DNA of 64,000 nucleotides from Bolinopsis microptera (Eukaryota; Ctenophora; Tentaculata; Lobata; Bolinopsidae): contig NC_087076.1 in assembly GCF_026151205.1 (NCBI RefSeq), forward strand, positions 9,340,902 to 9,404,901, read 5' to 3'. Both the position numbers and the translations under genes were made by a program. Below the pieces are notes generated by a model, which was not told the DNA's origin, did no database searches, and saw only the letters and a list, made by a program, of their open reading frames with translations. Shown piece by piece: positions 62,750 through 64,000 of the stretch. Positions within the stretch are counted from its first letter, which is position 1. Every line of letters begins with the position of its first letter.

Positions 62750-63927
62750 ACATGCTTTACTCACTTTAATACCAGAGGTAAGCGGAATGTTTACCTGGGA
62801 ACAAATAGAGATTCGGCGGGATGACAGGCTGAGCGCCGCCCAGTAAGGGGAATGTATGCTTAACTTGTTTTCACATCATGTTTAGATGCCTTTAGAATTT
62901 TAGGAAGCGAACATGATAAACAAAATCGAATTAATCTTAATAGGAATCGATTGGATTGCTTGCTGGTAGAAAATACCAGCGTACCTATTACAACATATGA
63001 TTTAGGAAATAAAGAACGGATAACTATTGAAACAATAGTTTGAAACGAAACATTATTTAAGCAAAGAAAAAAGAAATTTCCCTCAAAAAAATACTGAATA
63101 AGTTCAAAACATGTCCTACTTTTCAGGTAGCAGTAGAGATAAACCTATGGCGAGACAGCAGTGACAACAACTTTCTGAAATCTCTACCAATAGCAGAGAT
63201 ACTGGAGTGTATTGGTTTTGTGAGCATACTCCTGGTGGAGAGTATGGTGGACTCCCATGGGCATGGCCACAGTCACGGCCAGGTTAGTGCAATCCTAATG
63301 CAGCCTTTTAACGGCTGTTTTTCACTAAAGAAGACATTAAAGATAACATCAATTACATGTGATTACTGATTAGAGGTCAGCTGTTGTCGAATAATGGTAA
63401 CAAGATAAAAGAAAGCGGCCTGCAAGAGCCAACGAGTTCAAAGGAAAAATATGATAATTGTCTGCTTTTACAATAATTAAAGTAACCACATGGAATCAAC
63501 ACGACGGACTGTTCCGACACAGTTTCAATTTCAAGGAATTTAAGCCATATAGAAGTGTACAAAGTAATGATGATGATGCATGCAATGACTTCTATGTATG
63601 TACTCAAGCACTAAATTGGTAAACAACAATGTAGACATATACATTATTGAAAGTAAATCATTTCAGCCATTAACAGACGCAAATGGGAACAAGGAAGAAA
63701 CTGTATCATTAAAAGAGATGGGTCAGTGTAATTTATTAGCAAATACGTAATAAATTTCCGGTGAAAAAATCCACATGAAAAAAGTAACCTTTTCTGTGAA
63801 GTTCTACAATGGTAACATTTTATTGCTGCAATGGTCCGAATCACATTAATCTCTATAATTACACCCAGGTGAGACGTCTTCTTTGAGGATAAGCTCTGTC
63901 AATCCCCCACCTGTAGCACAGCCCAAG
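62750..63927 (+). pseudogene. Partial second copy of ZIP transporter gene, 5'-truncated
   Basis: It contains the last 28 bases of exon 1 (62750-62777), exon 2 (63127-63282, identical to the original), exon 3 (63667-63721) and exon 4 (63869-63927), with intact splice sites. Exon 1 has one extra T (CACTTTAATACC against CACTTAATACC), which shifts the frame, and the first ~70 codons are absent. No new start is visible in the 62224-62749 flank. It is either a pseudogene or a set of spare exons that could be spliced from the upstream gene. Whether exons 5-8 were also copied lies outside the window. Confidence 0.85.
62791..62847 (+). mobile_element. GC-hairpin MITE, copy e (duplicated with ZIP intron 1)
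   Basis: Same sequence and flanks as copy d, carried by the segmental duplication and not an independent insertion. Confidence 0.8.
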
Positions 63928-64000
63928 GTAAATCTAACTTGAAGTTGAATATAAAACACCTAGTTATAAATTATCAACAGAAGGAAAGTCAAAAGGAGGC

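Larger units (their letters stand above)
62750..64000 (+). repeat. Recent direct duplication of ZIP exon 1 end through exon 4 region
   Basis: 62750 to the window end copies 58130 to about 59385 at an offset of 4618-4621, with only small indels and rare substitutions, including the MITE. The duplication start (ACATGCTTTACTCACT) falls inside exon 1. It continues beyond the window. Confidence 0.97.

Overview
This is nuclear DNA from an invertebrate animal. The evidence is AT-rich intergenic sequence, GT-AG introns that join in phase, a CR1-type LINE, many DNA-transposon footprints, a vertebrate-type TTAGGG repeat array, and two genes with clear metazoan orthologues (EFCAB10 and a SLC39/ZIP zinc transporter). 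A cnidarian or similar lineage would fit, but nothing in the window settles the phylum. No operons, CRISPR arrays, rRNA genes or convincing tRNA genes were seen.

Layout. 1-3.3 kb: LINE ORF1 fragment, 16-bp minisatellite, foldback element, and a short element flanked by a 10-bp repeat. 3.4-7.3 kb: a three-exon gene for a secreted protein with a Gly-Glu repeat and a GPI-like tail; its second intron carries a 2.7-kb TTAA-flanked element. 7.4-10 kb: nested small transposons, G-tracts and a LINE fragment. 10.6-14.2 kb: a decayed transposon with ~380-bp inverted repeats and a broken gene for an XPG/FEN-like nuclease protein with a Cys-rich tail, best matched to the Academ (AcademX-type) superfamily. 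16.7-17.9 kb: EFCAB10, four exons. 18.25-23.43 kb: a 5.2-kb segment bounded by ~380-bp inverted repeats, holding a small ankyrin-type gene on the minus strand and a 417-bp (CA)n tract. 24-37 kb: mostly intergenic, with a basic ORF, weak secreted-protein exons and a 1.07-kb hAT-like element carrying a minisatellite. 38-40.5 kb: decayed coding sequence. 41.6-49.5 kb: exons on the minus strand of a Cys-rich extracellular protein, one intron of which contains a nearly complete CR1-like LINE on the plus strand. 49.7-57.9 kb: no gene recognised. 57.9-61.2 kb: complete eight-exon ZIP transporter. 61.36-61.5 kb: interstitial telomeric repeat. 62.75 kb to the end: a recent direct duplication of ZIP exon 1 (tail) through exon 4, running off the window.

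The genes do not form a pathway. The strongest novelty is in the mobile DNA. A tiny GC-hairpin MITE family (52-89 bp) has five copies here, and one is supported by a paralogous empty site. A second short family shows 10-bp flanking repeats and no terminal inverted repeats. There is also the Academ-like nuclease element, the inverted-repeat segment around an ankyrin gene, and the recent partial ZIP duplication beside a telomeric repeat. All gene models were built by eye from splice phase and need transcript support.
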